DNA of 64,000 nt from Thraustochytrium sp. TN22. Lineage: Eukaryota; Sar; Bigyra; Thraustochytrida; Thraustochytriidae. Made by a program: the position numbers and the translations under genes. The stretch spans positions 1 through 64,000 of the forward strand of contig JABLUY010000112.1 in assembly GCA_013306675.1 (NCBI GenBank). Reading direction: 5' to 3'. Shown here in pieces: positions 49,004-58,273 of the stretch (position 1 is its first letter; the number at the start of each line of letters is the position of its first letter). The notes under the pieces were generated by a model that had not been told where the DNA came from, did not search any database, and saw only the letters and a list, made by a program, of their open reading frames with translations.

Positions 49004-51322
49004 TTACTTGGTTGCCTCCTGAATGGTGGCCTCCTTTGGCGTGACAGTCACGTTGACCGTGGCGCCGGAGGAGGCCCAGACCGTGAGCGTGCTCGTGGAG
49101 CGGTCGAAGGAGTGCTTGGCGGCGGTTGCAATCTCGATCTCGCCTGGATATTGAAAGCCGGGAATAAAGATGAGCGTGGGCGCGTCGCCCTGGCAGCTGC
49201 CGGGAGTGAAGAGGTACTCGAAATGGCGCGTTCGCAGGTCGAAGCGCAGACTGCGCGGCGTTCCGCAGGTCTTCATCGGGTACGGGCGCACGGCAGCCTG
49301 TAGCGCGCGGCCGCCGCTGTGGAGGTTCTCGTTGGCGGGTCTAAGCTGATCGTCACGCGAGTAGAGCGAGAGGTCCTCGCCGTTCCAGCTGTCGCCGCGC
49401 TTGTGCGTGTTGGAAGCCGCGTAGGTCCACAACGTGAAAGATAAGAGGTTGTCCTCGAGACCGCGCATGGTGCGATCCAACGCGAGGATCTGTGCCGAGT
49501 AGTCCGCGTCGTGGTAGGCACCGGCCATTCCGTCGGCGTCGCGGTCCAGGTCCATGGCAATGCCGGTCTCGCCAACGATGACGGGCGCGCCCTTGGGCTG
49601 GCCGCCCAGCTTGGTGGCGCTCTGGGCCACCTTGCCCAGGTTGCCTGAGATGGCCGCGTCCGCGGCGGCGACGCCAAGGACGGGCGACTCCGTGTGCAGG
49701 TCGAGCGCCACCCAGGGGCGGAAGCTCTTGAGCATGAGCGTGAGGCCGTCGTAAAAGTGCGGCGCCCAAGCGACCTTGGGCCCGCCCTGCATGTTCTCAG
49801 GCGCCGGGTCGTGCGCGGGCGAGGCCGGATCAATAAAGCCCTCGGCGAAGATGACGGCCGAAGGGTGCACGGCATGAATGGCCTCGCGGAAGCGGTCAAG
49901 GAAGGGCGCCATGAAGTCGCGCATGAAGACGACCGGCTCTCCCTTGGCGTTACGCGAGAAATGGTCATCGCGCAGCACCTCGGCCGTCGTGCCGTCCGCA
50001 GACGCACGCCAGACGCCCTCATTCTGCCAAATGTCGCGCCCGGATTGCCAGGCCGAGACGCCCTCCGTGTTCATGACCACGGTGCAGTTGAAGACGAGCG
50101 GCGACGTGAAGAGCGGGATGCGCCGCGTCTGGCCGGCGCCCAGCCGCATCCCATCCAGTGCGCTCATGAACCAACCCAGCGGCGCTGGAAAGAGCGCCTT
50201 GTGCAGGCTCTTGAGGCCCACATAGCCGTTCGACGGCTCGTTGAGCGTGTCGTACCCGAGCACGTTCGGCTCGTCCTTGAGATACTCGGCCACCTTTTGC
50301 ATCGCATCGAGGTAGTGGCCCTGGAGGTACTCCTGCACCGGCACGCCCTCCACGCGCGTCGTCGGCGCGTACACGTCGCCGGCGAAGAACAGCGTGAACA
50401 TCGTCGCGGCCGCCAGCCGGTTGTAGTTGGTAGGCCACAGCATGCGCGGGAACGGGTCGCCGAACTCCTGGTGCGTGGTCGCAGCACCCGCCGCAAAGAG
50501 CTGGTCGATGTCGAAGCCCACCGCCTCCAGCGTCCAGCGCGGCGCGCCGTCGCCGCCAGTCCAGCGAGACCACACGTCCTGGTGCGGGTCGATGAAGACC
50601 GAGATTTCGTGCTCCGCGCACTTGCGAATCACCGCGCGCAGGTACTCGAGGTACTCGGTGTCGTACTGGCCCGGGCCGGCGTGTTCGACAGCCTCCCAGG
50701 TGATGAGGAAGCGCAGAAAGGTGAAGCCCCAAGCGCGCAGGCGCGCGAGGTGCTCGTCCGCCTCCTCGAGCGCGAAAGGCCGCCCCACGAAGCTGACCTC
50801 GGCTGGATCGCCGTGCAGACCCTCGGGCCGCCACGTGTCGCCGTCCGGCTGCGTCGGCACCTTGGTGTCGCCGCCGAGGTTGACACCGCGCAGCATGAGC
50901 ACGCGGCCCTCGCCGTCCCGGAAGAACTCTCCGTCGCACAGCAGCTCAGCGCCCACGCCCGGCACCTGCGGCGCCTCGCTCAGGGGCAGCACCTGGTACA
51001 GCCCCTCGGCCTGCGGCACGTGCGGCACCTTGAGCGTCTCCGTGCTCATCATGCCGAAGGCCAGGAGCGCGGCCGCCGCCGCGGATCCGATCGACCGCAG
51101 CTTCGACCTTTCGGCGAACAGCTGCCGGGCCGCGCCCAGCAGCACGAGCGCCAGCGCGATCGCCACCGCGCTCACCATCTGCTCAGCGGCCCAGCCATTG
51201 AAGATGCTCGCGAGCGCCGTCAGGATGGGCGTCAGCACCTTGTCCCGCGTCGTCAGCGGCGAGTTCGCCGCCTTGAGCACCTGCACGAGCTTCACCGACT
51301 CGTCGATCACCTGCTCGCGCAT
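49004..51322 (-). CDS. GH5 sterylglucosidase/glucosylceramidase-like enzyme (EGCrP type), copy 2
   Basis: This 772-residue tandem paralogue of the preceding gene lies in the same orientation. Its N terminus is unrelated to copy 1 but also carries hydrophobic segments (residues 46-64 and 80-91), again suggesting membrane attachment. From SEAPQVPGVGAELLCDG on it aligns throughout, with acid/base Glu362 (LNEPSNGY) and a nucleophile near residue 585 (VGETGIAMDL). The section coding for residues around 160-360 is almost identical at DNA level to copy 1, while the flanks are clearly diverged. The start ATG at 51322 is well placed, and an array of short tandem repeats lies directly upstream. Confidence 0.9.
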   Translation of the reverse strand: MREQVIDESVKLVQVLKAANSPLTTRDKVLTPILTALASIFNGWAAEQMVSAVAIALALVLLGAARQLFAERSKLRSIGSAAAAALLAFGMMSTETLKVPHVPQAEGLYQVLPLSEAPQVPGVGAELLCDGEFFRDGEGRVLMLRGVNLGGDTKVPTQPDGDTWRPEGLHGDPAEVSFVGRPFALEEADEHLARLRAWGFTFLRFLITWEAVEHAGPGQYDTEYLEYLRAVIRKCAEHEISVFIDPHQDVWSRWTGGDGAPRWTLEAVGFDIDQLFAAGAATTHQEFGDPFPRMLWPTNYNRLAAATMFTLFFAGDVYAPTTRVEGVPVQEYLQGHYLDAMQKVAEYLKDEPNVLGYDTLNEPSNGYVGLKSLHKALFPAPLGWFMSALDGMRLGAGQTRRIPLFTSPLVFNCTVVMNTEGVSAWQSGRDIWQNEGVWRASADGTTAEVLRDDHFSRNAKGEPVVFMRDFMAPFLDRFREAIHAVHPSAVIFAEGFIDPASPAHDPAPENMQGGPKVAWAPHFYDGLTLMLKSFRPWVALDLHTESPVLGVAAADAAISGNLGKVAQSATKLGGQPKGAPVIVGETGIAMDLDRDADGMAGAYHDADYSAQILALDRTMRGLEDNLLSFTLWTYAASNTHKRGDSWNGEDLSLYSRDDQLRPANENLHSGGRALQAAVRPYPMKTCGTPRSLRFDLRTRHFEYLFTPGSCQGDAPTLIFIPGFQYPGEIEIATAAKHSFDRSTSTLTVWASSGATVNVTVTPKEATIQEATK

Positions 51323-51366
51323 CCTGTCGGATCCTGCGCGCGCCGCTCTGCCCGCGCCGGGCCGCG

Positions 51367-51400
<34 letters not shown>

Positions 51401-52184
51401 CCAGCGCCTGCGCCTGCGCCTGCGCCTGCGCCGTGCCTGCGTCGCTCGCCCGCTCGCCCGCTCGCCCGCTCGCCCGCGCAGCGGGTCCGCCGGCCGCGCG
51501 CCGCTGCCTCGCCGCGCTCGCCGCGCTCGCCGCGCTCGCCGCCCGCCTGCCGCGCGCGCAGGCCCGGCTCGGCTCGGCTCGGCTCGGCTCGGCTTGAGGT
51601 TTTGGAGCGGAGCGTCAACGCTCGGCGGCGAGAGCGAGAGCGAGAACCTGGGCGAGAGCCTGAGCGAGCCCAGCCGCGGCGAGGCTCCAACTCGGCGTCA
51701 GGCGCGGTCGCGCTGACCAGCCCCGCTGCTTCGCTGCGCCGCGCTGCGCTGCGCTGCGCTGCGCTGCGCTGAGTTGCGATGCGCTGATCCGCCACGCGTC
51801 GCTGGCGAGGACCTAGGGAGGGCAAGCTCACGATCCGTACAGGCGGAGGCAAGCAGGTGCGCGTGAGCTTAAGATTGCGCGGCAATGATGCTTGGCAGGA
51901 TGGCACACTGGAAAGATTGCATTCCGAATCGGCCACGAGGTGGCTGCTTGCTAAGCTAAGTCTGTAGGACGCAAGCTCGCCCGTCGACGTCGGGGCCGCT
52001 TGCTCATGATTCGAGCACGAACTGCAGGAAGAGCTCTGTCTTTGCTTCGTCTTTGTCATCTCTGACTCTGTGCGGATGCAAAGTCAAAAGACAGACGCTC
52101 TTGCACTGACGCGCGAACCGCGAGGTAGTAGTTATCACCGCCATTCCTCACTGCTCGACAGTCTTGGCTTCTCTTCTCACTGGC
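51323..52184. other. Upstream region of GH5 copy 2 with stacked short tandem repeats
   Basis: Successive arrays are visible: CTGCGT/CTGCGC hexamers (about 51367-51435), GCTCGCCC (about 51440-51478), GGCTC pentamers (about 51567-51594) and GCGCT pentamers (about 51738-51770). The remainder, to the RIOK3 stop at 52185, holds no recognised gene. Confidence 0.7.
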
Positions 52185-54188
52185 TCACTGTCGGACCTCC
52201 ACGGAAACGCCCTCGCGGCTGCCCTCGATCGCTCCGGAATCATCCATCTCGCTGGACCCGGTGGTGGTCCCGGTCGCCTCCACAAGCTGTGCGAGCCACA
52301 CGGTGCAGGCCTCGTCGAAAGTGGCCGGCTTGGGACATCCAGGGTCCAGGTTGGAGAGGAGGAGCGACACGAGATGCTCCGGCTCGAGCGTGTGCTGCAC
52401 GCCGCGGGAGCGGAAGAAGCGGGTGATGTTGGTGGCGTCAGAGAGCAGAAAGTCGTGCGCGCGCGGGTGCACGTGCAGCACGGCCTGGCCAAGGTCAATG
52501 ACGTAGCACTTGCCCTGCATGTAGAGCAGATTGTACTCGGAAAGATCGGCGTGCACGAGACCGCATTGCACGAGGAGCGCGTACATGATGCAGGTGACCT
52601 GCTCATAGCACTTTTGCATGCGACGCGTGGACAGGTTGGCCTCCTTGAGCTGAGGCGCGGGCCAGCCGTCCTCGCCGATAAACTCCATGACCATAATGTT
52701 GTTCACGAGCGCCACCGGATAGGGGCACGGCAGGCCTGCGCGTCGCACGCGCGTGAGATTGCGCATCTCCTTTTCGGCCCAGATGCGCACGACCTTGCGC
52801 GGGTTCTGACGGGTGAGCTGCTCCACGGTGCGAAAGCGATGGTCGCCCTTGACGTAGTCGAGACGATTCTTGAACTCCGTGAGGGTCGTCTTGAAGAGCT
52901 TGAGCGCGAACGAGTCAAGCACGACCTCCTCGAGCGGCTTGCCGCGCCGCGGCGTGCCGCCCGCATTCTTGGGCCGGGGCTTGACATCGACGCCCTCCTC
53001 CTCGGCCGCCTCCGCCACCTGGGCCGTGCGGGCGAGCTCCGCGGTGCTGCCGGAGGCAAAGGTGCTCTCGTCCTCGTCCTCGTCGCCAGCGCCCCAGAGC
53101 TCGGCGGCCTCGCCAGGCATGTGCTGCGTGAGCTCGTCGCTGTACTCAGCCATGCTGTCAAAGTGCCCCGTGGCGTGAAAGACGACGGCCTCCTTGCCGG
53201 TGCGCACGATGCCGTTCACCTCCTCGAGCAGACCTGCGTTGAGCAGCTTTTGCAGCGTGAGGCGAGCGCGCTGGTCCAGGCCCTTGGCGTGCGTCTGCAT
53301 GGTGTCACGCTCCACGGTGCCGGAGAGGCCCTTGACCGTGCCCTGCTGCTTGCGCATGTTGTGACGCAGCGAGTTGAAGACCTTGTTGGGAAGCTTGAAG
53401 TTGCCAGCGCCGGCGCCTGCCTTGCCCGTGCGCGGGTCGTTCGCCAGCCGGTCCCAGTTGCGCCGCCCGCTCGCCTCCGGGTCGTGCTTGGTGATGATCT
53501 CCTGGTCGCCGCCCTGGCCCTTGAGCGCCTTGTTACGCACGGGCCACGGAGGCAGCTTACGCGCCGCCGCGGCCGCCTCAGTCTGCTTGTTCAGGCCCAG
53601 TTCCTCGGCGAAGGCCTTCTGCAGGCTCTCCATCTCCTCCTGCAGCGCGGCCGCGTCATCCGCCGAGTACCGCACGGTCTCCGCCTCGCCGCGGCGCTGC
53701 GCCTGCAGCTCCTCGGGCGACATGAAGCGCGACCGCAGGCGCACCTTGCCGGCGTAGTTGCGCTGGCCATACTGCCGAAAGGCCTCCAGCGCGGCCTGCT
53801 CCTCCTCCTGCAGGCTCAGCGCGAGCGCCAGGTCCGCCGCCTCGTCCGTGGCGGCGCGCTCATGCTCCTGCGCCTTGGCCTGCGCCTTGGCCTGCGCCTC
53901 ATCCTGGTCCGGCTCCGGCTCGCCGGCCTCTGCGCGCGAGAGCGCCAGCGCGAGCCGCAGGTCCTCGTCCATGTCCTCCTCGCTCTGCGTCTGCTTGCTC
54001 TCCTGCAGGAGCCCCTGCACCTGCTGCTGCTGCTGCCGCTGCTGCTGCTCGCCGCCGTCCTCCTTGCGCGCTTCTCCGTCCGCGCGCGTCGTCGCGTCGC
54101 CGCGCTGCAGCGTCTCCGCCAGCTGCGCGCTCATGATCTCCGCCATGCCGGCCGCGCGCGGCGCGCTGGGCGCCGTCGCCCACGCCAT
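52185..54188 (-). CDS. RIOK3: RIO-type atypical protein kinase, RIOK3 orthologue
   Basis: This 667-residue protein is longer than human RIOK3. RIOK3 associates with pre-40S ribosomes in animals. Near the start, AEIMSAQLAETLQ matches the N terminus of animal RIOK3. Two ubiquitin-interacting-motif-like helices follow (LRLALALSRAE near 77-87; DLALALSLQEEE near 119-130). The conserved ITKHDPEASGRRN segment and the RIO domain come next: loop RTGKEAVVFHATG (329-341), Lys430 (FALKLFKTT), catalytic Asp548 in HADLSEYN and metal-binding Asp565 in IDLGQ. An acidic, low-complexity insertion lies between the loop and the Lys (about 345-420). The ATG at 54188 is the first in frame. Confidence 0.92.
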   Translation of the reverse strand: MAWATAPSAPRAAGMAEIMSAQLAETLQRGDATTRADGEARKEDGGEQQQRQQQQQVQGLLQESKQTQSEEDMDEDLRLALALSRAEAGEPEPDQDEAQAKAQAKAQEHERAATDEAADLALALSLQEEEQAALEAFRQYGQRNYAGKVRLRSRFMSPEELQAQRRGEAETVRYSADDAAALQEEMESLQKAFAEELGLNKQTEAAAAARKLPPWPVRNKALKGQGGDQEIITKHDPEASGRRNWDRLANDPRTGKAGAGAGNFKLPNKVFNSLRHNMRKQQGTVKGLSGTVERDTMQTHAKGLDQRARLTLQKLLNAGLLEEVNGIVRTGKEAVVFHATGHFDSMAEYSDELTQHMPGEAAELWGAGDEDEDESTFASGSTAELARTAQVAEAAEEEGVDVKPRPKNAGGTPRRGKPLEEVVLDSFALKLFKTTLTEFKNRLDYVKGDHRFRTVEQLTRQNPRKVVRIWAEKEMRNLTRVRRAGLPCPYPVALVNNIMVMEFIGEDGWPAPQLKEANLSTRRMQKCYEQVTCIMYALLVQCGLVHADLSEYNLLYMQGKCYVIDLGQAVLHVHPRAHDFLLSDATNITRFFRSRGVQHTLEPEHLVSLLLSNLDPGCPKPATFDEACTVWLAQLVEATGTTTGSSEMDDSGAIEGSREGVSVEVRQ

Positions 54189-55379
54189 GCTGCCGCCGCT
54201 GCCGCTGCCGCTGCCGCCGCGCACGCCGCGCGAGCCGCGCCGCAGAGGTCTGTCTGCCTCCGCGTTCGGGGTCTGCGCGTGCGGCGCCGCGGCGGCGCTC
54301 GCGACCTCAGGCCAGAATTTCAGAAAGGCGCGGCCTCCGACGCGAGGGCGCCGCGCTCGCCGCGCTCCGAGCTGCGCGTCCAGGCCGCCGCGGCGTTCCG
54401 GGTCTGCCGAGCGTGCCTCGCGCGCGCAGCTCCGGCCGGACTGCTCTGAGCCCGTCTGCGGCACGCGCACGGACCCGGGCTCGGACCTCGGCGACGCCGA
54501 CGAGGAGCGAGGCGCGCACGACGACTCGGAGGACGTGTTCCCGGCGCGCTGCTCGCCGGAAGTTGAGCACGCCACTGACCGGCGCGAGGGGGAGGGCGGC
54601 TACGACGACCACGAGCTCGAATGACACTGGCAGCGCGGCGGTGACGTACGACCACGGCGTGCTCCGCAGCACGGACGAGGCGGAGGACTCGGAGGACGTG
54701 TTCCCGGCGCGCTGCTCGCCGGAAGTTGAGCACGCCACTGACCGGCGCGAGGGGGAGGGCGGCTACGACGACCACGAGCTCGAATGACGCTGGCAACGCG
54801 GCAGTGACGTACGACCACGGCGTGCTCCGCAGCACGGACGAGGAGGAGGACTCGGAGGACGTGCTCCCGGCGCGCTGCTCGCCGGAAGCCGCACGCGACT
54901 GACCGCGGCGCGAGGAGGAGGGCGGCTACGACGACCACGAGCTCGAATGACACTGGCAACGCGGCGGTGACGAACGTACTAAGGTAGTACCAAGTACCTC
55001 GGCGTGCTCCGCAGCATGGACTCCGAGGTGATCGACATGAGGTCGTGCAAGCGGCGAGCGAAACGTGGCCTCATTCGGGGGCGGCGTCGTGGTCGCCGGT
55101 CGCAGCCACTGCGCAGCCGCCGCCGGGCGCAGCCGTCTTGATCGCAGGGCTTTGGCGAGGCTCCGCGCCGCCACGACTTGGCTGGCGGCGGCCACGGCCA
55201 CCGCTGCGCAGCGCCAGACCCTCAGGCCGCCGACCACGCTCGCCGCGGGGCCGCGGCGCGGCGGCGGGGCGCGCGAGGCGGCCGGCAGGCAGGCAGGCAG
55301 GCAGGCGAGCCGCAGGGCTCGCGGCGCGCGACGGGCCGCGGCGCGCGGCGAGCGGCGAGAGAGAGAGAGGGGCGGCGCC
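54189..55379. promoter_or_regulatory. Shared upstream region of RIOK3 and MPP6 with three tandem 163-bp repeats
   Basis: RIOK3 (minus) and MPP6 (plus) start 1.2 kb apart and diverge. Inside, a 163-bp unit starting near GGACGTGTTCCCGGCGCGCT repeats at 54531, 54694 and 54857. Copies 1 and 2 are nearly identical; copy 3 is more divergent and has extra bases near 54975. The unit contains GTGACGTACGACC, which includes a TGACGT core. Next to MPP6 there is a (GGCA)n run (about 55288-55312). A regulatory role is inference from position. Confidence 0.6.
54531..55019. repeat. Three tandem copies of a 163-bp unit
   Basis: Landmarks GGACGTGTTC or GGACGTGCTC recur with exact 163-bp spacing (54531, 54694, 54857), as do ACGACCACGAGCTCGAATGA and GTGCTCCGCAGCA. 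The third copy ends near 55019 with an indel. The periodic frames in the array have no protein-family match. Confidence 0.93.
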
Positions 55380-56045
55380 ATGTGGAGGCCCGGCGCGCCC
55401 GCGCCCGGCGGCGCGCAGAAGAAGAAGAAGAAGCAGAAGCAGCAGAAGCAAAAGCAGAAGCCGAGCAAGCCGCAGGAGCAGGCCAAGGACAAGGACAAGC
55501 CGCAGGACAAGCCGGCCAAGCCAGAACGCACGTCTGAGCCCAAGCAGCAGCCGGAGGCGTCGAACTCGGGGCACAAGGGCGGCGAGGCGGTGCTCGAGCT
55601 CGACTCGCGGCCCGTGCCGGCCGGCTCCGTGGCGCGCGATGAGCCGCGCGCGACGCCGCCCGGCGGCAAGTCCGAGCTGTCGTCGGCGGTGCGCGGCCTG
55701 CGCTTCATGCAGCGCAAAGAGGAGGAGCAGGCGCGCGCGTCCAAGGAGGCGGAGCGCCAGCGCAAGCTGCGCGAGGAGAAGTGGGTCATCGATCCGTCTC
55801 TCCTACACTCGGCCACGGGCGACCTGGTGTGCGAGCCGCTGCTGACGGCGCCAAGACAGGTGCGCGGGCGGCGGTCCTTTGGCGCCTTCAATCAGCCCCT
55901 AGAGGAGCTGGAGACGCAGGCGCAGCGCGACGCGGACCTCTCGGCCAAGGCCAGGGTCGTGGAGGACGACGCCATTGGGCAGGACGAGATGGTCTCGTAC
56001 TTTAGCCGGTCCACGCAGCCTCCGAGCAAGCGGCGCAAGAAGTGA
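55380..56045 (+). CDS. MPHOSPH6: M-phase phosphoprotein 6 (MPP6), nuclear exosome cofactor
   Basis: This 221-residue basic protein matches the MPP6 family, a cofactor that links the nuclear RNA exosome to Mtr4 helicase during 5.8S rRNA maturation. The N-terminal 70 residues are Lys/Gln/Pro-rich. The conserved core begins SAVRGLRFMQRKEEE, continues through a charged helix to EEKWVIDPSLL, and contains GRRSFGAFNQPLEEL, equivalent to the GRMSFRGFNPEVEKL block of human MPP6. It ends in a basic KRRKK. The frame is open upstream, but the ATG at 55380 is the first. It is convergent with NOP9; the stops are 191 bp apart. Confidence 0.85.
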   Translation: MWRPGAPAPGGAQKKKKKQKQQKQKQKPSKPQEQAKDKDKPQDKPAKPERTSEPKQQPEASNSGHKGGEAVLELDSRPVPAGSVARDEPRATPPGGKSELSSAVRGLRFMQRKEEEQARASKEAERQRKLREEKWVIDPSLLHSATGDLVCEPLLTAPRQVRGRRSFGAFNQPLEELETQAQRDADLSAKARVVEDDAIGQDEMVSYFSRSTQPPSKRRKK

Positions 56046-56236
56046 AAGAGGGGCGGAGTGGAGTTCGTTTGGGGCTACGAAGGGGCGCATGCTTCGGCGT
56101 GTATCTCATCTCGGGTTCGGTTTCACCACTTACTCTAGCTAGGTTGTCACATAAAAAGGGAAAACGTATGCCACGCACACTCACGCACTCGCCCACTCAC
56201 TCACTCACACATCAGCCAGTCACTCACGGTCAGTCC

Positions 56237-58273
56237 TCAGAAAAGCTCCATCTTCTTGGCCTTCTTGGCCTTCTTGGCCTTTGTGTCACCGTCAGCGGCA
56301 CGCTTTCGGTTGCCCGCGCGCTCGCCGGCGCGCTCGAGGTCTTGCATGAAGTTCACCATGGTCTCCTTCTTGGTCTTGGCCTTGACAAGGCTCTGCGCGG
56401 TCTTCCACTGGTCCGGCTGGCGCGCGTAGAGCGAGACCTTGCAGTGCCGCAGAAGGCCGGCGCCGCCGCGCGAGCCGGCCAGGCGCTCCTGGCGGCGCGC
56501 GAGCGCCTTGACAATGACCGTGCGGTCCTTGAGCGTGCCGCCGTCAAAGGCCTTGCGGATCACGTGGCAGCCGAAGCGGTCGCTCGCGACGCGCGCCAGG
56601 TCCTCCTGCAGCTTGGACAGGACGCGCTGCTTGGCCCACTGCGCGGCGGCGCCGGCGTCCATGAGCGGCTCCAGCACATATCGACCGCCCACTGGGTCGC
56701 AGGCCAGCTGACGCAGCGTCTGCGCGTCCATGGACGCCAAGCTCTCCAGCAGCGCGCGCACGCTCTCCGGGGCGAACTGCAGCATGGCGCCAACCACGCG
56801 GGCGCCCAGAACAGACACGCGCACGCTGCGGAAAGTCTGGCCGTCCTCGCCAGCCTCCGCCTCCGCCTCGACCTTGGCCTCCGCCTCCGCCTCCGCCTTG
56901 TCGTCCGCCTCCGCCTTCTTGCCCGCGCCCGAGGCGCGAAAGCCCAGGAGGGCCTCCACGGCGCCCTGCGGCGCTGCCGACTTGGCGCGCCGTGCGCGCA
57001 GCGCCTTGAGCACGCTCCGGCACAGCCGGCTCTGCAGCTGCTTGCTGCGGGTCTCGCACGCCTCGCACAGGCGCCAGAGGATGCCAAGGCGCGAGTCGAG
57101 GATGGAGGTCTCAAGCGCCGGCTCAATCTCCTCGAGCGCAGCCTCCACCTGCTCCTCCGTGTGAAGGTGCGCCAGCGCGCTCTGCACAACGTGGTTGGTG
57201 ACGGGGTGCTTGATCTGCTCGCGCATGCGGCCCTGGAAGCAGCTCGCGTACAGCGCCTCGTCGAAAAAGGTGTCGTCGCACGCCGTCACAATGACCTGCA
57301 CGACGTGGCTGCCGACGCCGTGCTGCGCCTGCTGCCAAAAGGCATCTGCGTTGGGCGCCTCGTCCGTCTCGCCCATGCCCAGCGCCTTGCGCACCACCGC
57401 GCGCCACGCCTTGTGGCGAGGCGGCGTGTACTGCAGCACGAGCTGCACCGCCGGCGAGGCGTGCGTGTTCTGGCACGCCTCGCGCACCTCGTCCACGCTC
57501 CAGCCCGCCATGGCCGTCAAGAAGGCGCCCAGCGAGGCCGCGAACTCCTTGTCTGCCGTGGCGCGCACCATGCGCGCCGTCACAAGCGGCTCGCCGGTCT
57601 TGCGCTTGGCGCGCGGGTCCACGCCAGCCAGCACGCGCATCAGCGCGCGCACCACGTGCGACCCGCACGAGTCGTAGATCAGGTCCCACCAGACCTGCTT
57701 CACCACCAGCGTCTTGGCCATGTCCATGATGAGCGCGCGGAGCCCCGCGCGCCCGGCATCCTCGCCCGTGCCCGCACCGGCATCATTCTCCTCGCCGCCC
57801 TCCTCCGCGTCCTCCTCGTCCTCGTCCTCCTCGTTCTCCTCGCCGGCCGTGGCGGTGCGCGCCTTGCCGTTCAGCACGGCGTACACCTGGCCGAGGCAAG
57901 TCTGCAGCACGTGCGAGCCCTGCGGGTTGGTGCTCACGAAGCCAAAGTAGCGCTTGTTGTTGGCGAGGAACTCGGTCAACTGCGCCGCGTCCGCCTCGCG
58001 CAGCAGCGTCTCCAGCACGTATGAGAGTCGCCGCGCGCACGCCAGGCTGGCCTCATGCTTGGAGACCTCCTCGAAGACGTTCTTCACCAGCGCCGCGCGG
58101 CTCTCGGCGTCCAGCGCCGACGCCAGCGCGCCCTCCACGCCGCGCACGTAGTCCGCCATCTCCTCGTCCGGCTGCCGCGGCCGCTCGTTCGACCACGACG
58201 CGGCGCCCTCCTCGGCGCCAGCATCCTCCGCCGCGCCCGCCGCCAGGATCGACTCCGACGCCGCCGCCGCCAT
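56237..58273 (-). CDS. NOP9: Nucleolar pumilio-repeat protein NOP9
   Basis: This 678-residue protein has the size and repeat arrangement of NOP9, a PUF-repeat RNA-binding protein of the 90S/pre-40S particle needed for 18S rRNA maturation. Repeat-like helices with RNA-contacting motifs are scattered along it: NPQGSHVLQTCL, YDSCGSHVVRALM, GVGSHVVQVIV, HPVTNHVVQSAL, DPVGGRYVLEPLM and DRFGCHVIRKAF. The first part includes the family block NVFEEVSKHEASLACAR. Two acidic low-complexity insertions (EENEEDEDEEDAEEGG and the AEAEAKVEAEAE stretch) are lineage-specific. The tail KAKKAKKAKKMELF is a likely nucleolar signal. The ATG at 58273 is preceded by C-rich sequence. Confidence 0.92.
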   Translation of the reverse strand: MAAAASESILAAGAAEDAGAEEGAASWSNERPRQPDEEMADYVRGVEGALASALDAESRAALVKNVFEEVSKHEASLACARRLSYVLETLLREADAAQLTEFLANNKRYFGFVSTNPQGSHVLQTCLGQVYAVLNGKARTATAGEENEEDEDEEDAEEGGEENDAGAGTGEDAGRAGLRALIMDMAKTLVVKQVWWDLIYDSCGSHVVRALMRVLAGVDPRAKRKTGEPLVTARMVRATADKEFAASLGAFLTAMAGWSVDEVREACQNTHASPAVQLVLQYTPPRHKAWRAVVRKALGMGETDEAPNADAFWQQAQHGVGSHVVQVIVTACDDTFFDEALYASCFQGRMREQIKHPVTNHVVQSALAHLHTEEQVEAALEEIEPALETSILDSRLGILWRLCEACETRSKQLQSRLCRSVLKALRARRAKSAAPQGAVEALLGFRASGAGKKAEADDKAEAEAEAKVEAEAEAGEDGQTFRSVRVSVLGARVVGAMLQFAPESVRALLESLASMDAQTLRQLACDPVGGRYVLEPLMDAGAAAQWAKQRVLSKLQEDLARVASDRFGCHVIRKAFDGGTLKDRTVIVKALARRQERLAGSRGGAGLLRHCKVSLYARQPDQWKTAQSLVKAKTKKETMVNFMQDLERAGERAGNRKRAADGDTKAKKAKKAKKMELF

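Noticed and set aside
49694-51772. 692-codon plus-strand frame antisense to GH5 copy 2
   Set aside because: Same reason; its similarity to the frame at 46791 only reflects the paralogy of the real genes on the minus strand.
52164-54449. 761-codon plus-strand frame over RIOK3
   Set aside because: Antisense shadow of the RIOK3 gene, dominated by Leu/Arg/His/Ala with no domain.
56042-58024. 660-codon plus-strand frame over NOP9
   Set aside because: Antisense shadow of NOP9; the PUF repeats on the minus strand are decisive.
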